IMG/VR virus record: IMGVR_UViG_3300028802_000045
Span: 1 to 36,022 of that record
DNA from: a virus
Direction: 5' to 3' (one strand)
DNA: 36,022 bases
Under the pieces are notes generated by a model. The model was given only the letters and a program-made list of their open reading frames with translations. It was not told where the DNA came from and ran no database searches. Position 1 is the stretch's first letter. Each line of letters opens with the position of its first letter. The translations under genes and the position numbers were made by a program. Positions 29,847-36,022 of this stretch are shown in pieces.

Positions 29847-30139
29847 TCTCCGGGATCGCCGGAGTCGAGATCCTCTCCGAGATCCGCGAGGAGCTTCGCT
29901 CGTGAGACGACCCCCTTCTTCGTCGTCGCCTTCGGTTGTTCGATGAGCCTCCCCGTCGCCGCTACGTCGTGAAGGTTGACGTCCTGGGCGCACCGAGAGC
30001 AGAAGTCGTGAGTCGGGCTCTCCGTCCGATCCTTCGAGGTCGCCTTCGCTCGAATCCATTCCTCGGGAGGGAAGCCAGGCATCCCGCCTCGATCCTCGGT
30101 CCCGCATCCGTCGCAGACCCAGATCCCGAGATGACTCAC
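29843..30139 (-). CDS. Zinc-ribbon protein
   Basis: 98 residues from a GTG (GTGA). CDGCG near residue 10 and CSRCA near residue 50 form a two-part zinc ribbon; the rest is basic (KATTKKGVVSRAKLL) then acidic. It overlaps the promoter element at its stop. Function unknown; probably a nucleic-acid or protein binder. Confidence 0.7.
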   Translation of the reverse strand: MSHLGIWVCDGCGTEDRGGMPGFPPEEWIRAKATSKDRTESPTHDFCSRCAQDVNLHDVAATGRLIEQPKATTKKGVVSRAKLLADLGEDLDSGDPGE

Positions 30140-30510
30140 GAGCCCTCGATCTCCCGGAGAGTCTCGATCACTCCGAGGCACGGTTCGAGAGCCGCCGTCG
30201 TCGCGGCACCTGAGACGATCGCCCGAGCTACCGCTTCGAGAAGGAGCAGAGCGCGCGACTCCTTCGCGCTGAGCGGGAGAGTCCGAGCCGCGACCGAAGC
30301 TCTCGGAGCGGGAGGATCGTTCCATCGGACGACGACCTCAGCGAAGCCAGGGAACGGGATCACCGTTCCGAAATGCTCGCCGTGATCCTCGTCGGGATCT
30401 TTGCACGCGATCGTCGTCGGTCCGGAGACCTCAGCGAAGGCTCGACCGATCATCGGGTCGAGGAGGTCCGCTGGATTCTGGACGACGTGAGTCGAGGGAC
30501 ACTTCGTCAT
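30136..30510 (-). CDS. Unknown protein with own strong ribosome site
   Basis: 124 residues from ATG 30510; a GTG two codons earlier also fits. The SD AAGGGGTGAG is identical to that of the tail chaperone gene at 444. It overlaps the end of the upstream gene by 80 bases. C-terminal helix AKESRALLLLEAVARAIV. No family recognised. Confidence 0.65.
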   Translation of the reverse strand: MTKCPSTHVVQNPADLLDPMIGRAFAEVSGPTTIACKDPDEDHGEHFGTVIPFPGFAEVVVRWNDPPAPRASVAARTLPLSAKESRALLLLEAVARAIVSGAATTAALEPCLGVIETLREIEGS

Positions 30511-30862
30511 GCTCACCCCTTGCTAGGTAGTCGAATCGTTTCACCATTCCGGGAAAGGTGCGCGATGCATCTGCTCCCCAGATCTGACACTTCTTGAACC
30601 CGCGTCGATCGAGCATCCCTGAGAGCCGAACGTTCGGGTCGATCACTCGGACTGTCCTCTTCAGGATCTCCCGGTCGAGGTACCGGCCGACGTCGCCGCT
30701 CCCTTCCTTCGCCGCTCGGAGCCAGACGATCACGAGTCCGCCATCGTGATCCGGAGCCGTGACACCGAGGACGCCGGGAGCGAGAAGCTTCTCGTTCTCT
30801 CGGAGTACGTCGTCCTGGTACTGACGAAGCTCTTCGAGAAGTTCCTCAGCGCGGGACTTCAT
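30431..30862 (-). CDS. Unknown protein with helical N-terminus
   Basis: 143 residues, MKSRAEELLEELRQYQDDVL at the start (coiled-coil-like), then mixed sequence (VTAPDHDGGLVIVWLRA). Its last 80 bases overlap the next gene in another frame and look less protein-like, so its C-terminal end may be evolving to hold the next start. Starts by ATGA overlap with the membrane protein. Confidence 0.6.
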   Translation of the reverse strand: MKSRAEELLEELRQYQDDVLRENEKLLAPGVLGVTAPDHDGGLVIVWLRAAKEGSGDVGRYLDREILKRTVRVIDPNVRLSGMLDRRGFKKCQIWGADASRTFPGMVKRFDYLARGEHDEVSLDSRRPESSGPPRPDDRSSLR

Positions 30863-31077
30863 AGGATCTGGATCTCGCGCGCTCGGTCGAGCCGCTCTTC
30901 CCAGTATTGACGTCGGTAGCCGATCGACGCGTGAACGGAGCAGAGCGCGCCGAAGCCCATAATCGCCGCCACCATGAGACCGTGCCGTCCGCCTTCGAGG
31001 AGATACGCGGTCCCGACGAGGACGTCGAGGAGCATGAAGACGCCGAAGAACTTCGCGAGGAAGAGCGTCCGCTTCAC
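30859..31077 (-). CDS. Small two-segment membrane protein
   Basis: 72 residues from a GTG in the previous stop. Two hydrophobic segments (FLAKFFGVFMLLDVLVGTAY and LMVAAIMGFGALCSV), then a charged tail. Unknown function; could be a superinfection or lysis-related membrane protein. Confidence 0.65.
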   Translation of the reverse strand: MKRTLFLAKFFGVFMLLDVLVGTAYLLEGGRHGLMVAAIMGFGALCSVHASIGYRRQYWEERLDRAREIQIL

Positions 31078-31553
31078 CGGTAGAGCTTCCTTCGGTCACG
31101 TAGCTCTACTAGCTCCCGAGTGTGACTCCTGACGAAGTCGACGCCGACCGGAGAGAGAGACCATTCGAGCATCCGTCTCCCGTAGCGCGACTTCGAGACG
31201 CCGGTATCGACGACGAGCCCCGCCTCCTGTAGCTCGTGCCGCCTCGTCTGAATCGAGGACTCCGGACCGGTGAGGGTCTCGATGAGCCATTCGTCCGTAT
31301 GACCGGGATGCGCAGAGAGAGCGAGGAGGATCGCCGCGTGGAGCGGACCGTTCTTCCTCGGGGTCTGAGCCGCCGCCGCTTCGTGAGAGGTCCAAGGGTC
31401 ACGCGCTCGGACTCCTGGGCTCTGAATGATGAGGTCCCCGATCGGGTCTCGACCGGTCCCCTCGTAGCTCTTGCATCCGCAGAGCCGACACGGTTCACCG
31501 ACCGAGAGCCCCGAGTGATCGAGTCGAGCGTGACCGCAAGAACAAGCGTTCAT
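31074..31553 (-). CDS. Zinc-finger plus winged-helix DNA-binding protein
   Basis: 159 residues from ATG 31553. A Cys/His cluster (CSCGHARLDH, then CRLCGC, residues 4-27) precedes a winged-helix region: LHAAILLALSAHPGHTDEWL, SSIQTRRHELQEAGLVVDTG and MLEWSLSPVG, as in small actinophage HTH proteins. The start is set by the promoter element seven bases upstream (leaderless), so longer in-frame starts are unlikely. It may regulate early or late genes. Confidence 0.75.
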   Translation of the reverse strand: MNACSCGHARLDHSGLSVGEPCRLCGCKSYEGTGRDPIGDLIIQSPGVRARDPWTSHEAAAAQTPRKNGPLHAAILLALSAHPGHTDEWLIETLTGPESSIQTRRHELQEAGLVVDTGVSKSRYGRRMLEWSLSPVGVDFVRSHTRELVELRDRRKLYR

Positions 31554-31567
31554 CCCGGTTACTTTAC
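31554..31567 (-). promoter_or_regulatory. Leaderless promoter-like element GTAAAGTAACCGGG, copy b
   Basis: TAAAGT (31561-31566) then seven bases to ATG 31553. A possible -35 TCGACA lies 18 bases upstream. The previous gene stops four bases before the element. Confidence 0.65.
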
Positions 31568-31570
31568 CCG

Positions 31571-31903
31571 CTAGGTCTTCGCCTTGTCGAGGTATGAGTC
31601 GAGTCTCTTCCGCAGACGAGCCCGCTCCGCTTCGAGGTCCTTCCGTTTCGCCGCGTCCGCCGCTTCGCACACTGGGTCAGGGAGCGAAGGCTGAACGTCG
31701 AGAGTCGAGAGCTTCTTCTCGACCTCAGCGAGACGGTAAGATTCGACGATCGGACAAGACGGAAGGTGACTGAGGTTCTTCGGAGCGCGCCCCATGAGCG
31801 CCGCGTACTCGGTCTCGACTCTCTGACGTTCCCCTCGGTCGCACTTGCAAGGGAGAGAGCCCTTCATCTTCGACGTATAGGCCACTACGAGCCAACCCGC
31901 CAT
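31571..31903 (-). CDS. Cys-containing coiled-coil protein
   Basis: 110 residues; CKCDRG near residue 19 (with further Cys near 50 and 79) then a charged helix (AKRKDLEAERARLRKRLDSY) at the end. An internal Met (MKGSLPCKC) could be an alternative start. It overlaps the next gene by 19 bases. No family recognised. Confidence 0.65.
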   Translation of the reverse strand: MAGWLVVAYTSKMKGSLPCKCDRGERQRVETEYAALMGRAPKNLSHLPSCPIVESYRLAEVEKKLSTLDVQPSLPDPVCEAADAAKRKDLEAERARLRKRLDSYLDKAKT

Positions 31904-32184
31904 GCCGCACCGTCGTCACCGACGACCCAGTCCTGAAGCGAGACTTCGATCTGACCGACGAGAGCCGCCGCCGCTTCGAGGGTCGGCATCCCGAAGCGCT
32001 CGTCTCGGACGTCGATCTTCGCTCCGCCTTTCGTGATCGCGACGAGGACGTTCCACTCGATCTCTTCCTCGTAGCCTTTCGACTCACGGAAGTAGGACGA
32101 GTGTCGAGTCTCGATGACGACTGCCGCGACCTCGGAGGCTCGGACGTATCCGACCTCGGTCTTTATCCAGTCTTCGAGCGCCAT
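31885..32184 (-). CDS. Unknown protein, right-hand operon
   Basis: 99 residues, MALEDWIKTEVGYVRASEVAA, alternating strands and a helix (PTLEAAAALVGQIEVSL), ending WRVGS. Starts four bases after a stop with a GAGGGTGAATC ribosome site. No family recognised. Confidence 0.7.
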   Translation of the reverse strand: MALEDWIKTEVGYVRASEVAAVVIETRHSSYFRESKGYEEEIEWNVLVAITKGGAKIDVRDERFGMPTLEAAAALVGQIEVSLQDWVVGDDGAAWRVGS

Positions 32185-32187
32185 GAT

Positions 32188-32343
32188 TCACCCTCTCACG
32201 AGACCGAACCTTCGGACCTCGATCATCATCCCGACTGGGTTCGCTCGACGTATCGCTTCGACTGTCGCTTCGAGCTTGTCGGGTTCGCACCTTCTCTCAT
32301 CCGATCCGCATCGGACAAGCATCCGTTCCCCGCCTAGCTCCAT
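32188..32343 (-). CDS. Small protein (51 residues)
   Basis: MELGGERMLVRCGSDERRC at the start, then a helix (KLEATVEAIRRANP) and basic end. SD AGGGGAG precedes the ATG. It fits the otherwise empty gap between neighbours and has a good ribosome site, so it is probably real. Function unknown. Confidence 0.6.
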   Translation of the reverse strand: MELGGERMLVRCGSDERRCEPDKLEATVEAIRRANPVGMMIEVRRFGLVRG

Positions 32344-32388
32344 CGCGACTCCCCTTGGGTCCGAAGGGACCGGGAAGCCGAAGGTACT

Positions 32389-32616
32389 TCACCCGGAAGA
32401 CGTACACCATAGGACGCCGCGGTCGTCGACGTGACAGACGTCCCCGATCCAAGTCGTCCCCTGATAGGAGTGAACGATCGGCTCGTCGAGATGCTCCGCC
32501 CATCGTCTCGCCGCGAGGAATCCGTACACCGAGAGGAAGGCTACGAGCGCGAGGAGGAGAGCCGTGACGACGAGGATCACCGTCGCTTGACGCTCGTCGT
32601 CACGGACTCCGCCCAC
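32389..32616 (-). CDS. Small single-pass membrane protein
   Basis: 75 residues from a GTG that shares one base with the previous TAG (TAGTG). One hydrophobic segment (VILVVTALLLALVAFLSVYGF, about 13-33), then a short soluble part ending CHVDDRGVLWCTSSG with two Cys. Function unknown. Confidence 0.7.
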   Translation of the reverse strand: MGGVRDDERQATVILVVTALLLALVAFLSVYGFLAARRWAEHLDEPIVHSYQGTTWIGDVCHVDDRGVLWCTSSG

Positions 32617-32969
32617 TACAGAGCGACCCGTTCGCAGAGCGCGCGTAGTTCCTCGATCTCTTGATCGAAGGCGTCCTGAACTTCCATGAGGAGAGTCGTC
32701 AGTCGCCTGACCTCCTGAGCGACATCGCTCGAAGCCGTCACTCCGAAAGCGGGAGAGACGAGGCTCGGGGTCGGATTGAGGATCGCGCTCAGATCGAGGA
32801 CCGGAGAGATCCGGTCGCGTAGCTCGACGACTGCCGCTCGGAGCCGTTCCCGCCGCGTCTCGATCTGACCGATCGTCTGCGCCAGCATCACTAGCTCGGC
32901 ACGGACCGACCCTTCGACGAAGGCGACCCGAGCCGCGTCCTGATACATCGCCTCTCCGACCTCGTTCAT
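32616..32969 (-). CDS. Coiled-coil protein
   Basis: 117 residues. Helical (AELVMLAQTIGQIETRRERLR, TLLMEVQDAFDQEIEELRA). It is coupled to the DUF1508-like gene by ATGA. No family recognised; could be a small structural or regulatory protein. Confidence 0.7.
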   Translation of the reverse strand: MNEVGEAMYQDAARVAFVEGSVRAELVMLAQTIGQIETRRERLRAAVVELRDRISPVLDLSAILNPTPSLVSPAFGVTASSDVAQEVRRLTTLLMEVQDAFDQEIEELRALCERVAL

Positions 32970-33193
32970 CGGGGAACCTTCGTCAGGTCGACGAGATCGA
33001 CGACGTCGAGCTTCAGACCGAGCCTCCCGAGGAACGACGAGACTCCCCGCTTCGCGTTCCCTTTCGAGGAGAACCCCTGAGACGTCGAGCCGACGACGAG
33101 ACCGTTCGGAGCTACGAAGCGGAAGTCGGAGAGCCCGTCCTTCCGTCTGAAGATCTCGACGCGCATCTTCCTCGACGTCTTCGACGGAGTCAC
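32966..33193 (-). CDS. DUF1508 (YegP-like) small protein
   Basis: 75 residues from a GTG (GTGA). MRVEIFRRKDGLSDFRFVAP and TSQGFSSKGNAKRGVSSF match the DUF1508 family ('F-x-x-Y-x-D-x-x-G-x-F-R-F... S-x-G-Y-x-x-K-x-x-A-x-x-G-I'). Members are small beta-alpha proteins of unknown role, widespread in bacteria. Confidence 0.8.
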   Translation of the reverse strand: MTPSKTSRKMRVEIFRRKDGLSDFRFVAPNGLVVGSTSQGFSSKGNAKRGVSSFLGRLGLKLDVVDLVDLTKVPR

Positions 33194-33612
33194 GCCATCT
33201 CACGGACGTTCGGACCGCCGCCAGAAGTGTTCTTTGCCGCGTCGAGAGCTAGCTCCCTCGCGTACTCGAACCGTGCCGCGTTCGTCTCCGGGGACGAGTC
33301 GACCGGAGCAAACTTCTGGTCGAAGGTCGAGCCGACGTGATTCGCCGCGTAGTAGATGATCTCGGGGAGAAGCTCTCCGGTCTCGGGGTCGATCGAGCCC
33401 TTGTAGCCGTCGCACCCTTCCGGGATGAACAGGGGAAGCCAGAGACCTCGGGTCGCGTTGTTGTAGATCGTCGAGGTCCTCGTCTCAGCGTCACCGGGAG
33501 TCGACCATCCCTCGGGGAACATCTGGGAGGTCTCGGAGGCTCCGCCGCTCGGTCCGGTTCGGACCGCGTTCGCCCAGTACGAGTAGTCGCCGTGGCAGAA
33601 GGTGTCGCTCAT
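33190..33612 (-). CDS. Unknown protein, right-hand operon
   Basis: 140 residues from MSDTFCHGDYSYWANAVRTG (ATG 33612, overlapping the upstream stop by ATGA). Asp/Tyr/Trp-rich, no membrane segment, NNATRGLWLPLFIPEGCDGY and IYYAANHVGST. No family recognised. Confidence 0.65.
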   Translation of the reverse strand: MSDTFCHGDYSYWANAVRTGPSGGASETSQMFPEGWSTPGDAETRTSTIYNNATRGLWLPLFIPEGCDGYKGSIDPETGELLPEIIYYAANHVGSTFDQKFAPVDSSPETNAARFEYARELALDAAKNTSGGGPNVREMA

Positions 33613-33881
33613 TCGAGGTTCTCTCTTTCGTCGGTTCGGAGACGGTTGTCCCCAGGGTTGTCCCCAGGATGGGGAAGATCTGCTCTCCTCGGATGACGGA
33701 GCCGCCACTCTCTGAGCGCTTCGGGAGGGTCTGCCCCGTAGGCGTCTTCGAGGAGGTCCGCTAGCTCGTTCCCTCGGGAGATCTCACCGAGGTAGAAGGT
33801 CCCCATCGCATCGCCCTCCTCGGGGCTCGTGAAGCCTTCTAGCTCGACCCCGCAGAAGGGACAGACCGGGTGAGCGGTCAT
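33609..33881 (-). CDS. Small zinc-ribbon-like protein
   Basis: 90 residues; CPFCGVELEG near the start is a half zinc ribbon with no second pair visible. The rest is acidic, then Arg/Pro-rich at the end. It overlaps both neighbours by ATGA. Function unknown. Confidence 0.65.
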   Translation of the reverse strand: MTAHPVCPFCGVELEGFTSPEEGDAMGTFYLGEISRGNELADLLEDAYGADPPEALREWRLRHPRRADLPHPGDNPGDNRLRTDERENLE

Positions 33882-34198
33882 CGGGTGCCGCCGTCCGGAG
33901 GGTCCATCGGCTCGGGACCGTCGAGGCTCGGGTCGTAGTCCGGAGGCAGGGACTCGGGATCGCTCCGCTCGTAGTCGTCGAGGAAGGGGTCGAGGAGCGC
34001 CCAGAGGGTCGAAGCCGTCGTCGAGGTCTGGAAGTCCCCGGAGGCTCGTACGAAGGCTGAGCGGACCTTCTGGTAGGCGTCCTCCGGAAATGCGATCACG
34101 AGGAGCCGTTTCCCGTCGAGCCCTACGAGGTTCAGTCCGGTAGTTGCGATCGCTTCCGCGAAGTCCGCTAGCTCGGAGTCGAAGGCTTCCATCGTCAT
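33878..34198 (-). CDS. Unknown acidic protein
   Basis: 106 residues from MTMEAFDSELADFAEAIATT. Mostly helical, with LVGLDGKRLLVIAFPEDAY, then very acidic Pro/Asp-rich end (DYERSDPESLPPDYDPSLD). No family recognised. Confidence 0.7.
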   Translation of the reverse strand: MTMEAFDSELADFAEAIATTGLNLVGLDGKRLLVIAFPEDAYQKVRSAFVRASGDFQTSTTASTLWALLDPFLDDYERSDPESLPPDYDPSLDGPEPMDPPDGGTR

Positions 34199-34470
34199 CG
34201 AGTCACCCTCTCGGACATAGGACCGGAGAGCAGAGAGGACCGCTCTCGGGATCGGGCGAGAAGCTCTCCGAGACGGAGGATCTCGGGGTTCGGTCGTCGG
34301 CTCAGGAGCCACTCGATCTCGGGCTCGATCTCGACGTCGAGGGAGAAGATCCCTGGAAGGTTCCGCCATCGGATCGCGACGAAGAGGATCTCCTCCTCGG
34401 TCAGACCAGGGAACGAAGGTCCGAGCATCGCCAGAACGACCCCCCGCTCGAAGTCGGAGACCGGGGTCAT
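34195..34470 (-). CDS. Unknown small protein
   Basis: 91 residues, MTPVSDFERGVVLAMLGPSF at the start, helical, with EIEPEIEWLLSRRPNPEILR. Overlaps both neighbours by ATGA. No family recognised. Confidence 0.7.
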   Translation of the reverse strand: MTPVSDFERGVVLAMLGPSFPGLTEEEILFVAIRWRNLPGIFSLDVEIEPEIEWLLSRRPNPEILRLGELLARSRERSSLLSGPMSERVTR

Positions 34471-35135
34471 CGGTAGTCCGCCGATGCGTTCCCGTCGTCA
34501 TAGCGAAAGTCGTGCCATCCGTCGTGCTCATCATCGAGCACACAATGAAGAGGAAGACCCTCGGGCGCGCCATCGAGCGTGACCGAAGGGCATCCTCGAT
34601 GACACCGATGGAGAAGAAGAACCGAGAGGTCACGGAGGGAGCCGTCCCGGAAGTCGATCGAGTCAGGCACCGAAGCTCGGAACGAGATCGTCAGACGCTC
34701 ATCGAGCGGACCGCCGTCCTTCGTGATCGAGAGGTCCCCGAGCATGACCGCCGAGCCGTCCATTCGAGCAGTCGTGAACATGAAAAGCGGATCTGCCTCT
34801 TCGCCCTCAGGGAGCTTCACGCGGGAGCCCTCGGGCTCACAGAGAGAATGATCGTGACCGAGGAACGTCGGCATCCGATCCGGGCCAAACTCGTGACGGA
34901 TCGTCTTCGCTTCGTTGTCGATCGTCAGGACGTCTCCGGGCTGGACCTCGAAGGTCATCCCGTCTTCGACCCAGTCGAGACCGATGAGGACGATGGTCGA
35001 GAGCCGAGCGTCGCGCTTCTCGTTCCATTCGTCCTCGGTCATTCCCCATTGAGTCAGGACCGGAGCCGAGGTCCCCGAGATCTTCGTGATCCCGAGAGAG
35101 CCTCCGGGCTCGACGGCTCCGTGAGTGTCGCTCAT
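34467..35135 (-). CDS. Unknown protein, right-hand operon
   Basis: 222 residues from MSDTHGAVEPGGSLGITKIS (ATG 35135). Mixed, with MTFEVQPGDVLTIDNEAKTI, TFLGHDHSLCEP and a Cys/His stretch (HRCHRGCPSVTLDG, about 178-191). No enzyme motif is recognised. It is coupled to the zinc-knuckle protein by ATGA. Confidence 0.7.
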   Translation of the reverse strand: MSDTHGAVEPGGSLGITKISGTSAPVLTQWGMTEDEWNEKRDARLSTIVLIGLDWVEDGMTFEVQPGDVLTIDNEAKTIRHEFGPDRMPTFLGHDHSLCEPEGSRVKLPEGEEADPLFMFTTARMDGSAVMLGDLSITKDGGPLDERLTISFRASVPDSIDFRDGSLRDLSVLLLHRCHRGCPSVTLDGAPEGLPLHCVLDDEHDGWHDFRYDDGNASADYR

Positions 35136-35398
35136 GCCGATTCGGCTTCCACGAGGAGACGCGCGCGTCGAGCCGTCTGGTACTGAGCGAAAGCCGTACG
35201 GCATAGCTGGCACTTACACCGGTAGTTCGTATATCCGTTCAGCGTGCCGTGACGAGGGTCTCCCGCCTTCAGCTTCCCGCGGTTGTCCCGTCGCTCCTCG
35301 ATGACGGTCGCCCATGCCGCGCGGCACTTCTTACACCGGCACTCGTGCGCGTTGTAGCCCGAGATCGTGCCGTGCTTGAACTTCGCCTTCTTCGTCAT
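35132..35398 (-). CDS. Double zinc-knuckle protein (HGTxxGY...CxCxxC)
   Basis: 88 residues with two copies of the motif: KHGTISGYNAHECRCKKCRA and RHGTLNGYTNYRCKCQLCRT, separated by a basic linker. The same motif occurs once in the 25152 protein. It probably binds zinc and DNA or RNA. Its start overlaps the upstream gene's stop by ATGA. Confidence 0.7.
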   Translation of the reverse strand: MTKKAKFKHGTISGYNAHECRCKKCRAAWATVIEERRDNRGKLKAGDPRHGTLNGYTNYRCKCQLCRTAFAQYQTARRARLLVEAESA

Positions 35399-35718
35399 GC
35401 GGGGACCTCCTCCCAGGCACTAGGCGGACGGAACTTCTTGATCGGTTGCGAACACTGACAACCCTTCAGAGCCTCGAATGAAGCGAAGTCCTCGGGGAGA
35501 TCTCCTTCGATGGCCGCGGGTAGCTCGACTCGGGGACCTCCCGCGACGAGCCGTCGCTTCTCTCCCCAGGAGCGGATATGACCCCCGAAGATGGAGCCGA
35601 GCAGACGACCGCCGCTTCGTCCCCAGACGTAGAAGCGGACGCCGCGCCCGTCGTCGTGAGCGAGGACCGGTTCGAGGACCTCTCCTGTCTTCATCGTCAC
35701 CCTCGCATAGTGCGCCAT
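35395..35718 (-). CDS. Unknown protein, first gene after promoter copy c
   Basis: 107 residues, MAHYARVTMKTGEVLEPVLA, beta-rich (RFYVWGRSGGRLLGSIF), with a C-terminal CQCSQPIKKF. The ATG lies nine bases after TAAAGT of the promoter element, so the mRNA is nearly leaderless. No family recognised. Confidence 0.7.
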   Translation of the reverse strand: MAHYARVTMKTGEVLEPVLAHDDGRGVRFYVWGRSGGRLLGSIFGGHIRSWGEKRRLVAGGPRVELPAAIEGDLPEDFASFEALKGCQCSQPIKKFRPPSAWEEVPA

Positions 35719-35720
35719 AG

Positions 35721-35734
35721 CCCGGTTACTTTAC
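35721..35734 (-). promoter_or_regulatory. Near-leaderless promoter-like element GTAAAGTAACCGGG, copy c
   Basis: TAAAGT (35728-35733) with nine bases to ATG 35718; the element overlaps the TAA of the partial gene at its right. No clear -35. Confidence 0.65.
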
Positions 35735-36022
35735 CTCATCCGGGAGCGGAGGGATAGGGATCTCGACGAGCTTCAGGCACCCGAGCGGGATCGCCCGATG
35801 GGTACCGCCGATGAGGACTTTCGCCATGACTCGACGCTTGTCGACCCAGACGAGTCGACCGGTCGCCCCGTCGTCGAGCGTGACAAGAGCCCTCGACGCC
35901 GCGTGAAGGCTCGTGATCGTCCCGGTCTTGCCTAGCTCCCGGAGAACATCGAGCGCCGCGTCCGCGACGTCAGGTCCCTTTCCGTCGATCTCGCGACCGT
36001 CTGGGAAGTGGACTCGGACGAA
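35726..36022 (-). CDS. Partial gene at the right edge (C-terminal 98 residues)
   Basis: Open frame reading FVRVHFPDGREIDGKGPDVA... to ...IPPLPDEVK and TAA. Its start is beyond the window. Contains basic and beta segments (TSLHAASRALVTLDDGATGR, RLVWVDKRRVMAKVLIGGTH). The TAA lies in the promoter element. No family recognised. Confidence 0.65.
   Translation of the reverse strand, partial: FVRVHFPDGREIDGKGPDVADAALDVLRELGKTGTITSLHAASRALVTLDDGATGRLVWVDKRRVMAKVLIGGTHRAIPLGCLKLVEIPIPPLPDEVK

Noticed and set aside
29848-29864. Hairpin CTCCGG-GATCG-CCGGAG as a terminator before promoter copy a
   Set aside because: Only six base pairs, within a coding region in a GC-rich genome; likely by chance.
32381-32392. 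AAGGTACTTCAC on the plus strand as another GGTACTTGAC box
   Set aside because: The TTGAC core is changed to TTCAC, there is no -10 at the right distance and no rightward gene follows.
1-36022. tRNA genes, integrase, attachment site or replication origin
   Set aside because: No cloverleaf-like segment, recombinase motif or long core repeat was found in the short intergenic gaps.

Overview
The window looks like part of a tailed double-stranded DNA phage (or prophage) genome from a high-GC actinobacterial host. Recognisable proteins include a portal with a MuF-like tail, a capsid maturation protease, a major capsid protein, an actinophage-type major tail protein, a head-to-tail adaptor, an HK97-gp10-like neck protein, a tail-terminator candidate, a probable tail assembly chaperone and an amidase endolysin. 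The Cys-rich adaptor and tail-tube families, the promoters that place the start codon at the transcription start, many GTG starts, and a secreted Thr-rich protein with an LPxTG anchor all fit Actinomycetota. The host genus cannot be read from the sequence; the Thr-rich LPxTG protein would suit lineages such as Acidimicrobiia, which is only a guess. No integrase, terminase, polymerase, tRNA or CRISPR array is visible.

Layout. Most of the window is read leftward (minus strand). From the right edge, 36.0 to 28.2 kb is a dense chain of small genes (zinc-ribbon proteins, winged-helix and LexA-like DNA-binding proteins, a DUF1508-like protein, small membrane proteins, a Thr-rich LPxTG protein, a DUF1360 protein). 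It runs into the head genes: portal-MuF (28.1-25.5), two small Cys proteins, protease (25.1-23.7) and major capsid protein (23.5-21.8). After a strong hairpin come virion proteins: a structural protein, a LamG-like protein, the major tail protein (19.9-19.2), a further structural protein, a DUF2746-like membrane protein, small proteins, two paralogous LamG-like proteins (one with about 28 TPSG repeats), a small beta protein and the head-to-tail adaptor (13.2-12.5).

Two rightward operons of small accessory genes (8.7-10.5 and 10.5-12.5 kb) then interrupt the virion genes. A leftward operon from 8.6 to 2.9 kb carries three small proteins, a CgeB-like glycosyltransferase, a GT2-like glycosyltransferase, a FkbM methyltransferase, a GT4-like glycosyltransferase, a CDP-glycerol/GT-B type transferase and the endolysin. 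Next are a 36-residue membrane protein with its own promoter, the gp10-like neck protein, a third rightward operon of three unknown genes (1.0-2.3 kb), and finally the tail terminator and tail chaperone at the left edge.

How it works together. Almost every gene starts inside the stop codon of the one before (ATGA or GTGA overlaps), so operons are translated by coupling. Each accessory operon begins at a promoter carrying a GGTACT(T/A)GAC box, usually with the -10 element only 5-7 bases from the start codon, which implies leaderless mRNAs; four of the first genes open with Met-Thr-Thr. A second promoter-like element, GTAAAGTAACCGGG, occurs three times in the right-hand operon. The most unusual features are this compact promoter system, the phage-encoded LPxTG protein, the glycosylation cluster beside the endolysin, and the repeat-bearing LamG fibre-like proteins.
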